Positions 29,482 to 36,816 of a DNA stretch of 64,000 bases are shown here, piece by piece; position 1 is the stretch's first letter, and every line of letters begins with the position of its first letter. A program made the position numbers and the translations under genes. Source of the DNA: Mesorhizobium sp. ES1-4 (GTDB lineage Bacteria; Pseudomonadota; Alphaproteobacteria; Rhizobiales; Rhizobiaceae). Where the stretch lies: assembly GCF_020164745.1 (NCBI RefSeq), contig NZ_JAIUGV010000001.1, forward strand, positions 662,353 through 726,352, in the 5' to 3' direction. Below the pieces are notes generated by a model, which was given only the letters and a program-made list of their open reading frames with translations, had not been told where the DNA came from and ran no database searches.

Positions 29482-29577
29482 CCGCGAACCGAGCCCTGGG
29501 GCTCCCGCACCTTCATTGTCAGCGACCCGGACGGCAACTTGATCGCCTTCGCCAGTTCGGCAACCAGCGGCTGATCT
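29482..29577 (+). pseudogene. C-terminal remnant of a VOC/glyoxalase-family gene
   Basis: One plus-strand frame reads PRTEPWGSRTFIVSDPDGNL followed by IAFASSATSG and a stop. This is the typical last strand and metal-site segment of VOC proteins (PWG...DPDGN). An in-frame stop lies just upstream at 29464-29466 and no start or further homology is present, so only the last 30 or so codons survive. The nearby intact VOC gene at 20.4 kb is not obviously its parent. Confidence 0.6.
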
Positions 29578-29589
29578 CATCACAACGAC

Positions 29590-29614
29590 AAACGCCGCCT
29601 CGGCGGCGGCGTTT
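29590..29614 (-). terminator. Terminator between the PopZ-like gene and the VOC remnant
   Basis: A perfect 10-bp stem (AAACGCCGCC with GGCGGCGTTT) with a five-base loop. On the minus strand it is followed by TTTGTCGTTGT and begins about 20 bases after the PopZ-like stop. On the plus strand it ends in GTTTCTTCC and could also serve the VOC remnant. Confidence 0.75.
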
Positions 29615-29636
29615 CTTCCGGAATGCAAGGCCTGGA

Positions 29637-30473
29637 CTATTGCGCCCCGCGTGCCACGCGCTCGATCTCTTCGCGCACCAGCCTTTCGACCAGAGTCGGC
29701 AGATTGTTGTCCAGCCAATCCTGCAGCATCGGCCGCAGCATTTCCTCGGCCATCTCGTCGAACGTCTTCTTGCTGCGGCTTGCAAAGGCGTCGGACAGTT
29801 CGCCGAAGGCGGCTGCGACCTGCCGCCCTGTGTGTTCGGAAAGAATCGCGGGACGTATCGCTTGCGCCTCGTTTGCCGCCGCGCGCGTCCGAGCCGTGCC
29901 CGTTGGCACATCGTTTGACGAAGGCCGCTCGATCGCCGGCTCCGCCGCCGTTTCGCCCACCGATACCTCTGGCTGCGCCACCGGCTTGCGGATTCTCCGG
30001 TCCGGCATCGCTTCGGCTTGCTCGCCAACCGTGGCGATCTCGCGCCGCCAATCGGCGGCGATGGCTTCCCTCGCATGCTCCGCGGGGGCGGCTGGCGTGT
30101 CGCGGCTGGCAGCAGGCACCGGCTCGGCGGCAACCCGGGCGCCAACCTCGGCCAGCGTCGTGGGCGCCCTGCCCGGGGCCGGATCGGCACGCGGCGGCAC
30201 TTCCGTGCGCGCGGTCGCCGGCTGTGAGCCCGGCGCCTGGACTTCGGCGATCGCGGCCGGTTTCCTGACCTCGGGGACGGCATGCAGCTCGGCGCGGAAT
30301 GCGTCGATGTCCGCTGCCGGAACGGCACTCGGCGCAGGCTCCAGGTCCTGCTGCAACTCATCGGCCTCGCCGGGCTGCTTGCGACCGTTGTCGCTGTCTT
30401 CGATGATCCTCCTGATGGAAGCCAGTATCTCTTCCATCGAAGGTTCGCGCTGCGCGCTGCTTGCCGTTGCCAT
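29637..30473 (-). CDS. PopZ-like (DUF2497) polar-organising protein
   Basis: PopZ of Caulobacter forms a cytoplasmic polar hub that anchors the chromosome origin through ParB. This protein has the two conserved ends of the family: an N-terminal helix MEEILASIRRIIEDSD (about residues 13-28) and the C-terminal oligomerisation helices (EEMLRPMLQDWLDNNLPTLV, then VREEIERVARG). A variable Pro/Ala/Glu-rich linker of about 170 residues separates them. The ATG at 30473 (MATASSAQREPS) is preferred. A GTG at 30479 with AAGGG five bases upstream is an alternative. The order pcm-like, tolC, popZ-like, valS is common in rhizobia. Confidence 0.85.
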   Translation of the reverse strand: MATASSAQREPSMEEILASIRRIIEDSDNGRKQPGEADELQQDLEPAPSAVPAADIDAFRAELHAVPEVRKPAAIAEVQAPGSQPATARTEVPPRADPAPGRAPTTLAEVGARVAAEPVPAASRDTPAAPAEHAREAIAADWRREIATVGEQAEAMPDRRIRKPVAQPEVSVGETAAEPAIERPSSNDVPTGTARTRAAANEAQAIRPAILSEHTGRQVAAAFGELSDAFASRSKKTFDEMAEEMLRPMLQDWLDNNLPTLVERLVREEIERVARGAQ

Positions 30474-30720
30474 CGTCACATCCGCCGCCCTTGTGACCCG
30501 TTGCAGGTTTCCGCTCCGGCAAAAGCCGGATTCGAATCATGGCGACAGCGTAACCGACGGATCGCCGCGCGAGAATCCCCAATCTGGGGACATGTGGGAT
30601 TTCAACAGATTAGAGTGATTCCGCCAAACCCGTGGGCCCCGTCAGCAATCAACCCGACGACAACACGGTCCGGCGCTTTCGGCCGAACCGCACAGGCGGA
30701 AATGCCGTTCGAACGGTGGC

Positions 30721-32106
30721 CTAGCGGCCATCCGGCGTGCGCAGGCCGATCCACTTGTCCTTGACGGCGTTGTAGTGCTCTTCAGGCCTGTACTTCGTCA
30801 CCTGCAGCGCAAGCCGGTCGACCGACAGGCGGCCCACCGCGGAAAGGATCGCATAACTTGCCACGACGACGTCGTGTTCGGAGTTGGCCTGGTTGATCTT
30901 GGCGGTGATGACGGCGGCTTGCGCATTGAGCACATCGAGCGTCGTGCGCTGGCCGACATTGCGTTCCTCGATCACGCCGTTCAGCGCCAACTGCGCCGCG
31001 TCGATCACCTGCCTGTTGGCGGATACACTTTGCTGCGCGGCGGTGTATTGCGACCATGCCGTGGCGACAGCCTGGCGCACCTGGTCGCGGCTGACGTCGA
31101 CCTGGATACGCGCTTGCCCGAGCGATTCCTTGCTCTGCCGCACCAGTGCGGAGGTGCGTCCGCCCGAATAAATCGGAACGGTCAACGTCGCACCGATGTT
31201 CGCCGAGGTCGAATTGCCGTTGGTGCCCGAGAAGTTGGGAATTGCGTTGCGATAGTTCTCCGAAATGCCGGCCGAGGCGGATAACTTCGGTAGCAGCGCG
31301 CCCTCGGACGATTTCACCGAGAACGCCGCGGCGTCGACCAGATGCTGAGTGGCAAGGATGGCCGGATGTTCGGCCGAGCCGATGGCGATCGCCGCATCGA
31401 GGCTCGACGGCAGTAACCTGCTCAGTGGCGAAGCGGGCTTGAGCTTGCCAGGCTCGTCACCAACGACCTGGTGATAGGTCGCCGCACTGGCCAGGGCCTG
31501 CGCGCGGGCCGCGCTCAGCGATGCCACCGCGGAAGCGCGCGAGGCATCGGCCTGCGCGACGTCGGTACGCGTGCCTTCGCCAACCTCGAAGCGCGAGCGC
31601 GCGGCGCGCGCCTGCTCGGTCAGGAACTGCAGGTTCTGCTCGGTCAGCACCGCGATCTGCCGGTCGCGAATCACGTCCATGTAGGCCGTGGCCGCGCTGA
31701 ACAGCGTGTTCTCCTCGGTGTTGCGCAGGCTTTCCACCGACGCTTTGACCTGGGACTCGGCGGCCGCGACATTGTTCCTCGTCTGGAAGCCATCGAACAA
31801 GGTCTGGTCGATCTGGATGCCGTAACTGCCGCTCGTCAGCTTCGAATTGCCGCCGCCATTTGCCTGACGCGTGTTCGTATAGTCGATGTTTGCCGATCCG
31901 GTAACCGTCGGGCGCCAGCCCGACTTGGCAATGGCAACGCCCTCGTCGGTGACGCGCACGCCGGCACGCGATGCATTCAGCGTGGAATTGTATTGATAGG
32001 CCTTTGCCAGCGCGCCGGTGATGGTTTCAGCCGAAGCAGCCAGCGGGGATAGCGCGGTCGCCGAAACAAGGACGGCGGTGAAAAGTGATTTGCGTACTGA
32101 CGGCAC
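30721..32106 (-). CDS. tolC: TolC-family outer-membrane channel protein
   Basis: TolC trimers form the outer-membrane tunnel for type I secretion and RND efflux. The 461-residue product has a signal peptide (cut after LAASA), then ETITGALAKAYQYNSTLNAS and two TolC/OEP repeats of long helices (ARAARSRFEVGEGTRTDVAQ; VIEERNVGQRTTLDVLNAQA). The spacing of the GEGT and GQRT turns is typical. It starts about 180 bases downstream of the pcm-like gene, with a long hairpin in between. Confidence 0.92.
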   Translation of the reverse strand: MPSVRKSLFTAVLVSATALSPLAASAETITGALAKAYQYNSTLNASRAGVRVTDEGVAIAKSGWRPTVTGSANIDYTNTRQANGGGNSKLTSGSYGIQIDQTLFDGFQTRNNVAAAESQVKASVESLRNTEENTLFSAATAYMDVIRDRQIAVLTEQNLQFLTEQARAARSRFEVGEGTRTDVAQADASRASAVASLSAARAQALASAATYHQVVGDEPGKLKPASPLSRLLPSSLDAAIAIGSAEHPAILATQHLVDAAAFSVKSSEGALLPKLSASAGISENYRNAIPNFSGTNGNSTSANIGATLTVPIYSGGRTSALVRQSKESLGQARIQVDVSRDQVRQAVATAWSQYTAAQQSVSANRQVIDAAQLALNGVIEERNVGQRTTLDVLNAQAAVITAKINQANSEHDVVVASYAILSAVGRLSVDRLALQVTKYRPEEHYNAVKDKWIGLRTPDGR

Positions 32107-32137
32107 GGTATATCCCTCATTCGTTTTCCATGGGAAC

Positions 32138-32181
32138 CGCGCCGCGCCGGCTTCTCCTTCCGGAGCAGCCGGCGTGGCGTG
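32138..32181 (-). promoter_or_regulatory. Long GC-rich hairpin just upstream of tolC
   Basis: A 15-bp stem with two G-U pairs (32138-32152 with 32167-32181) encloses a 14-base loop. It lies about 30 bases before the tolC start codon and 110 bases after the pcm-like stop. There is no T-run after it on the minus strand, so it is either a leader structure of tolC mRNA or an incomplete terminator. Confidence 0.45.
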
Positions 32182-32288
32182 TTTCAGGTTCCCTGCTGCC
32201 TAGCCCAAAGTGCCCCCAGTCTGGGATCAGCAACGATCATTCGAACGCAAGCGACCATGACAAAGCCTTTGCTGCAAGGCAAAATCAT

Positions 32289-32957
32289 TCAGAATTCGAA
32301 AGCATGCTCACGTTCGAAACCGGGTAGTGGCTTAATTGCCGCATTAAATGCCCTTCTCCCGGTTACAACCCCCCCGGCCTTGAAAAAAAGGCGCGCCACG
32401 CCCGAATTGCCCTGGCCCTCGACAGCCACCAGGCGGCCGCCTTCGGCGAGTTGGTCGAGCAGCGACGCCGGCACTTTGCCGACACTGCCGCCGATGAAAA
32501 TGACATCGTAAGGCGCCTTCGCCGCATGGCCTTGCGCCAGCGCGCCCTGAACCACGGTCACATTGCCGCAGCCCAGGCTGGACAGGATCGACGCAGCGGT
32601 TTGCGCCAATGCCGAATCGCTTTCGAGCGCCACGACCGACCTTGCCAGCCGCGACAGGATCGCCGAGGCGTAGCCGGTGCCGCAGCCGACATCGAGCACC
32701 GAATCGGTCGCGTTGATCTCGGCCAGTTGCATCAGCTTGGCCAGCGGCGAAGCTTCCATCAGGTAGCGCGGGCCATCAGCGCTGTCGGCGATACGGATGT
32801 CCTCGTCGATATAGGCGAGATCGCGCTGGCGGTCGCCGACGAAAACCTCGCGCGGCACGGAAAGCATCGCGTCGAGCAGCGGTGCGCTGGTCACGTCGGT
32901 GGTACGGACCTGACCATCGACCATCTTGACGCGAAGTTCGGAGAAATCAGCGCTCAT
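32289..32957 (-). CDS. Protein-L-isoaspartate O-methyltransferase-like protein
   Basis: The 222-residue SAM-dependent methyltransferase has the glycine-rich motif VLDVGCGTGYASAILSRL (about residues 86-103) and REVFVGDRQRDLAYIDEDI, both PCMT-type. The order of motifs is PCMT-like but the substrate-binding regions differ from the true Pcm at 5.8 kb, so its target is uncertain. This divergent copy sits next to tolC in many rhizobia. Its last codons run through an AT-rich stretch near 32290-32330. Confidence 0.85.
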   Translation of the reverse strand: MSADFSELRVKMVDGQVRTTDVTSAPLLDAMLSVPREVFVGDRQRDLAYIDEDIRIADSADGPRYLMEASPLAKLMQLAEINATDSVLDVGCGTGYASAILSRLARSVVALESDSALAQTAASILSSLGCGNVTVVQGALAQGHAAKAPYDVIFIGGSVGKVPASLLDQLAEGGRLVAVEGQGNSGVARLFFKAGGVVTGRRAFNAAIKPLPGFEREHAFEF

Positions 32958-33048
32958 GTCCCAACCAATCCGCTTGCCGCGTCACGATCGCGGTTCATTT
33001 CGACCGGAACTTCAGGCTCCGGCGCTGATGCGCGGGAGCCCGGGGCAT

Positions 33049-33122
33049 TGGAGGCCTCGCCCGGAATCGAACCGGGGTGCAAGGATTTGCAGTCCTCTGC
33101 GTAACCACTCCGCCACGAGGCC
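33049..33122 (-). tRNA. tRNA-Cys (GCA)
   Basis: Read on the minus strand, the acceptor stem GGCCTCG pairs with CGAGGCC, the discriminator is T (U) as in tRNA-Cys, and CCA is encoded. The anticodon loop contains GACTGCAAATC with anticodon GCA, and the T-arm CCGGTTCGATTCCGG is standard. Confidence 0.95.
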
Positions 33123-33342
33123 TCATTGCTCCCGGCGTTCCACCCGGTTCCAATAGGTTGCGGCGAAAATGCCGTCAAGCGGCCACTATGCATTCGGCGC
33201 TCTTTCCTCTGTGCCGGCTCGGGCACCCGCTTTGGATCGCCGTCACAGTCGCTCATTCATATTAGCAATTCGTTAAGCATGACGGATGATCGACCGAAAC
33301 CCCGCGCACCGGCTTGCGTTGAGAAACAGGGAGGACCGCGCC

Positions 33343-33588
33343 ATGCCCCTGCCAAAGCCGAAGGACGAAACGCACGAAACGGAAAGCGTGCCGCTTCTGG
33401 GGTGCGAGGAATTGGTGCGCTACGCCATTGAGTGCCTGAGAATTGAAGGCAGGCTTTCGCCGCGTGACCGCGCGCGTCTGGCGTCGGCTTCCGCGGTGCT
33501 GAAGGAGATCAGCGAGGATTTGAAGGCAGGCGCACAACCGGATTCGGAGGAATCCGGCGCCGGCACGCAGAGACAGCACCGCGATTGA
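33343..33588 (+). CDS. Small cytoplasmic protein of unknown function
   Basis: The 81-residue product is hydrophilic with a central helix (LVRYAIECLRIEGRLSPRDR then ARLASASAVLKEISEDLKAG) and a disordered tail. The ATG at 33343 is chosen because GGGAGG lies eight bases upstream; an earlier in-frame start at 33286 has none. No family is recognised. It is divergent from tRNA-Cys. Confidence 0.6.
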   Translation: MPLPKPKDETHETESVPLLGCEELVRYAIECLRIEGRLSPRDRARLASASAVLKEISEDLKAGAQPDSEESGAGTQRQHRD

Positions 33589-33635
33589 TTGTCAGCGAAG
33601 GCCGCTGCCGTGCGAGATGCATCGGCGAAGGCCGC

Positions 33636-33896
33636 TCAATCCGGCCGGCGCCGCCGCTCCCACCAGACGACCAGGCGGCGCCGGTGGCGGCGCACCATGG
33701 CAAATTCGTAGGAGAGCACCAGCAATCCGAGCGGCACCATCCAGAAGCCGAGGATCGGCAAGAATCCGAGAATGCCGCCAATGGTCAGCAGCACGCCAAT
33801 CGTGATTCTGAGGCCACGCGACTGCGGCATGGTGAACTCGCGCCCGAAAACCGAGAGCTTTCGTGCGGGGATCCGGTTTTCGTCCGCTGCCGTCAT
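33636..33896 (-). CDS. Small inner-membrane protein (PGPGW-like)
   Basis: The 86-residue product has two hydrophobic segments (about 33-67: RITIGVLLTIGGILGFLPIL, then FWMVPLGLLVLSYEFAM) joined by a Pro/Gly turn, and a very Arg-rich C-terminus. The pattern resembles the PGPGW family of small bacterial membrane proteins of unknown role. The start at 33896 (MTAADENRIP) is preferred. The longer frame reaching 34202 includes the antisense of tRNA-Asn, a known false extension. Confidence 0.65.
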   Translation of the reverse strand: MTAADENRIPARKLSVFGREFTMPQSRGLRITIGVLLTIGGILGFLPILGFWMVPLGLLVLSYEFAMVRRHRRRLVVWWERRRRPD

Positions 33897-34117
33897 CGCG
33901 AATAGCTGCCTGTTTGAGGGCTCGGTACCGTCTATTTGCGAAAGCTGCGGCTGCCCTTTCGGTTCCGCGCCCGTCGCCAAGACGGCTAATATGAGGGTGG
34001 GCAAGGCCGATTGCGAGAAACCGCCGCGCGAAAAAGTCTCGGAAAAATGCGAAATGCTTCTTTGCAAAGCCGAAACGGGTTTGCTATAGGCTGCGCCACT
34101 TGCTGAAGAGCCTCCGT

Positions 34118-34192
34118 TCCCCGGTAGCTCAGTGGTAGAGCAACCGGCTGTTAACCGGTTGGTCGCTGGTTCGAATCCGGCCCGGGGAGCCA
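34118..34192 (+). tRNA. tRNA-Asn (GTT)
   Basis: Acceptor stem TCCCCGG pairs with CCGGGGA, the D-arm GTAGCTCAGTGGTAGAGC and T-arm GGTTCGAATCC are standard, and the anticodon loop CTGTTAA gives anticodon GTT. CCA is encoded at the end. Confidence 0.97.
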
Positions 34193-34341
34193 AATCTTTC
34201 AAAATTTCATATTGGTCGGGATTCCGTCTTCGCTTCGGCCGAGACGTGCGTCAGCGTGATTTCTGACTTGGTGCCGGCTGCGGCGGGTCAAGCGGGCGCC
34301 ATTCAGGCAAGCTGACCAGGAATCTCCCATGCAATCCGGGT

Positions 34342-34575
34342 TCAGAACCCGAACTGCTCCCTGCGCAAGGCGTCTTCATATTCTTTCTTCGAGGCCAGTA
34401 CCTTGCCGCGCACTTCATCCTCCTTGAAGTGAGCCGCTTCCCATTTGTCGATTTCGGCCACCGAATGATTGCCGGAGGCAAGCTCCTCTTCTTCCCGGAT
34501 CGCCGCTATCCATTCCTCCACGGCCGCCTTGTAGGCGTTCTGGAGTTGATCGAGATCTGACGTATCGACTGCCAT
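34342..34575 (-). CDS. Small acidic coiled-coil protein of unknown function
   Basis: The 77-residue product is strongly charged and helical (LDQLQNAYKAAVEEWIAAIR, EEEELASG, then DKWEAAHFKEDEVRGKVLAS). It ends EQFGF. The ATG at 34575 has GGAG six bases upstream, so it is preferred over 34599. I recall similar short proteins in rhizobial genomes but know no function. It is convergent with tRNA-Asn. Confidence 0.65.
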   Translation of the reverse strand: MAVDTSDLDQLQNAYKAAVEEWIAAIREEEELASGNHSVAEIDKWEAAHFKEDEVRGKVLASKKEYEDALRREQFGF

Positions 34576-34766
34576 GACACTCTCCGTCGTTGATGCCACT
34601 TTGTAGGTCAGGTCGATGAATGCACAAAGACAGCCGGGATGCCGTCATCGTCGCGTGCCTCTTCGGATGAACGGGCATCCGACCCTGGCTCGCAATCGCC
34701 GACGGTCTCGCCGGCAGGCTTGCGCGTGCGAAGTCTCCGGAGCAATGCTGCGGGCGTGGAGGAATC

Positions 34767-35198
34767 ATGCGGAAAATTCTCGTAGCGGCATTGCTGGCTT
34801 CGGCTGCGCTGTATGCGAATTGTGCCTTGGCGCTGGACAGCGGCGGCACGCCGGTCGTCGTTACCCCGCTGGCGTCGCGAACCACCACCGCTTCCGGCCA
34901 GCCGATCACGCTGCCGCGGAAGAACGTTCAGGTGCTGGTTTCGACCTACGACATCGCGCCTGGCGCGACCTTGCCGGTCCATCGTCACCCCTTTCCGCGC
35001 TATGCCTATGTCGAGGCCGGAACGCTGAAGGTCACCAATGTCGAGACCGGCAACAGCAACACCTACAAGACGGGCGATTTCATTATCGAAATGATCGGGC
35101 AGTGGCATCAGGCCACAAACATTGGCGATGGCTCGGTCAAGCTTCTGGTGATCGACCAGGTCGAGGAAGGCGCGAAAAACACCGAATTGCGCCAGTAG
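34767..35198 (+). CDS. Secreted cupin-domain protein
   Basis: The 143-residue product has a signal peptide (cut near CALA-LD) and one cupin barrel. The metal-binding motif is PVHRHPFPRYAYVEAG (His, His and Glu-like positions at about 76-90), and the second motif is IEMIGQWHQATN. The exported location suggests a periplasmic small-molecule binding or enzymatic role; the ligand is unknown. It stands alone, upstream of cutC. Confidence 0.8.
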   Translation: MRKILVAALLASAALYANCALALDSGGTPVVVTPLASRTTTASGQPITLPRKNVQVLVSTYDIAPGATLPVHRHPFPRYAYVEAGTLKVTNVETGNSNTYKTGDFIIEMIGQWHQATNIGDGSVKLLVIDQVEEGAKNTELRQ

Positions 35199-35372
35199 CC
35201 GCCAAGGTTATCCGCGAAGGCTGGAAGGCCGGCCGCCTTCCCGCGTGGTATCTTACAGGATAGCCAAGCAGGGAAATGTCGCCTGGCCCAAAGGGCGCGT
35301 AGCGTTCACGCTTCCGCACCAGACGCCCGGGTGCTAAGGGCTTGCGCGACATCATGGATTGGATCGCCCCCC

Positions 35373-36131
35373 TTGACCACGAAAATTCGCCCGCCGCTGA
35401 TCGAAATCTGTGTCGAGGGCATTGATGGCCTGCTCGCCGCGCAGGCTGCCGGCGCCGACCGGGTTGAACTCTGCGCCAGCCTTGTGGAGGGCGGCATCAC
35501 GCCGAGCCTCGGCACGGTGCGTGCCGCGCTCGACCAGGCGTCCGTGCCGTTTCACGTCATGGTGCGGCCGCGCGGCGGCGATTTTCTCTATAGCGAAACC
35601 GAATACCGCTCGATGCTGGCCGACGTCGCGGCGCTCAGCGATCTCGGTGTGCCCGGCGTGGTGTTCGGCTGCCTGAACGCCGACGGCACCATCGACGAGA
35701 AGCGCATGAGTGAACTGACGCAGGCCGCCGGCGCCTTGAAGGTCACCTGCCACCGCGCCTTCGACATGACGCGCGATCCGGCCGAGGCGCTGGAAGCGCT
35801 GATCCGCTGCAAGGTCGGCCGCGTGCTGACCAGCGGCCAGCGCGACACCGCCATCGAAGGCCTGCCGTTGCTGGAAGAACTGGTGAGACAGGCCGGCGGG
35901 CGCATCGTAATCCTTGGCTGCGGCGGGCTCGATCTCGGCAACATCGCCGAGGTGCGCGCAAAGACCGGCCTGGCCGAGATGCACTTCGCCGCCCTCAAGG
36001 ACGTGCCGAGCGCCATGCGCTACCGCAATCCGAAGGTCGGCATGGGCGGCTCCGATCTCGACCGCGAATACACCAACACACTGACCGATACACCGCTGGT
36101 GGCGGCGACGATCGCGGCGGCCAAGGCATGA
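35373..36131 (+). CDS. cutC: Copper homeostasis protein CutC
   Basis: CutC is a cytoplasmic TIM-barrel protein linked to copper tolerance in E. coli, although its biochemical role is unsettled. The 252-residue product has the family opening LIEICVEGIDGLLAAQAAGA, MVRPRGGDFLYSETE (about 70-84), CHRAFDMT and LTSGQRDTAIEGLPLL. The start is uncertain: TTG at 35373 gives a normal N-terminus, while GTG at 35331 would add 14 residues; neither has a strong ribosome-binding site. It overlaps the following acetyltransferase gene by four bases. Confidence 0.9.
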   Translation: MTTKIRPPLIEICVEGIDGLLAAQAAGADRVELCASLVEGGITPSLGTVRAALDQASVPFHVMVRPRGGDFLYSETEYRSMLADVAALSDLGVPGVVFGCLNADGTIDEKRMSELTQAAGALKVTCHRAFDMTRDPAEALEALIRCKVGRVLTSGQRDTAIEGLPLLEELVRQAGGRIVILGCGGLDLGNIAEVRAKTGLAEMHFAALKDVPSAMRYRNPKVGMGGSDLDREYTNTLTDTPLVAATIAAAKA

Positions 36132-36616
36132 CCTCCCCCATGGAGCGCATAGCGCGGGACGACGAAGCGGCCATACTGGCGCTGAACAACGAGCACGCCG
36201 CCGAATTGTCGTGGCTCGAAGCCGAACGGCTGTCCTTCCTGCTCGGCGAGTCCTTCTATGCGCGCCGCATCGGCGATCTCGATGCCTTCATCATGACCTT
36301 CGACCAGGATGCGAACTACGACAGCCCGAACTTCGTGTGGTTCCGCGAGCGCTACGAACGCTTCGTCTATGTCGACCGCGTTGTCGTGGCCGCGCACGCA
36401 AGAGGCCGCGGCCATGCTCGCCGGCTCTATCAGGACCTGTTCGACCATGCGCAGAGCGCAGGCCACACGCTGGTCACCTGCGAGGTCAACAGCGACCCGC
36501 CGAACCCGGCTTCCGACGCCTTCCACGCCGCCCTTGGCTTCAGCGAAGTCGGCGACGCGGTGATCCATGGCGGCAAGAAAGCGGTGCGCTATTACGTCAG
36601 GCAGATCGCCGCCTGA
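36128..36616 (+). CDS. GNAT-family N-acetyltransferase
   Basis: The 162-residue protein has the acetyl-CoA-binding motif VDRVVVAAHARGRGHARRLY (about residues 80-99) and the C-terminal FHAALGFSEVGDAVIHGGKK block. The substrate is unknown. The ATG overlaps the cutC stop (ATGA), so the two are co-translated. That link is conserved in rhizobia as I recall, though the functional reason is unclear. Confidence 0.88.
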   Translation: MTSPMERIARDDEAAILALNNEHAAELSWLEAERLSFLLGESFYARRIGDLDAFIMTFDQDANYDSPNFVWFRERYERFVYVDRVVVAAHARGRGHARRLYQDLFDHAQSAGHTLVTCEVNSDPPNPASDAFHAALGFSEVGDAVIHGGKKAVRYYVRQIAA

Positions 36617-36624
36617 CGACGCAA

Positions 36625-36741
36625 CTATTGGAACAGCGCCGCGGCACTCATCAAGGTCATCCAGAAACCCCACACCAGCGGGATGCCGACCAGTAGCCAG
36701 ACCAGCGTCAGCTTGATCGAATTGCTGTTGTCTTGCGGCAT
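36625..36741 (-). CDS. 38-residue one-helix companion of the OFA transporter
   Basis: The reading frame encodes MPQDNSNSIKLTLVWLLVGI followed by PLVWGFWMTLMSAAALFQ: a short hydrophilic N-terminus and one membrane helix. GGAGAA lies five bases before the ATG. It directly follows the MFS gene on the same strand, separated by 75 bases that hold a repeat. Very short single-helix proteins annotated as MFS transporter small subunit occur next to OFA transporters in other proteobacteria; that link is from memory. The role is unproven. Confidence 0.75.
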   Translation of the reverse strand: MPQDNSNSIKLTLVWLLVGIPLVWGFWMTLMSAAALFQ

Positions 36742-36754
36742 GATCGTTCTCCTT

Positions 36755-36815
36755 AGAGCAATCTCAGGAAAAGTGCGTAGCGGTTTTCCGTCCGGAATTG
36801 CGTGAAAACAAAGAG
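36755..36815. repeat. Rhizobial-type intergenic repeat between MFS gene and its companion
   Basis: The sequence starts AGAGCAATCTCAGGAAAAG and continues with CGGTTTTCCGTCCGGAATTG and ACAAAGAG. GGAAAA and TTTTCC can pair. I recall close variants many times in Mesorhizobium genomes. It fills nearly all of the 75 bases between the MFS stop codon and the start of the 38-residue gene. Confidence 0.6.
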
Positions 36816-36816
36816 T

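Larger units (their letters stand above)
29326..29636. other. Region between valS and the PopZ-like gene
   Basis: The 311 bases contain the valS promoter area, a 10-bp inverted repeat at 29429-29461 (GCGCGGCCTT with AAGGCCGCGC), a remnant of a VOC gene on the plus strand (29482-29577) and a terminator hairpin at 29590-29614. No intact gene is seen. Confidence 0.6.

Noticed and set aside
29382..29918. Plus-strand 178-codon frame between valS and the PopZ-like gene
   Set aside because: It runs antisense through the PopZ-like gene and its codon use is poor; only the short VOC tail in another frame is credible.
33897..34202. Long N-terminal extension of the small membrane protein gene reading into tRNA-Asn (product begins MKDLAPRAGFEPATNRL)
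   Set aside because: This reads the antisense strand of tRNA-Asn. The GFEPATNRL-type N-terminus is a well-known false translation of tRNA genes.
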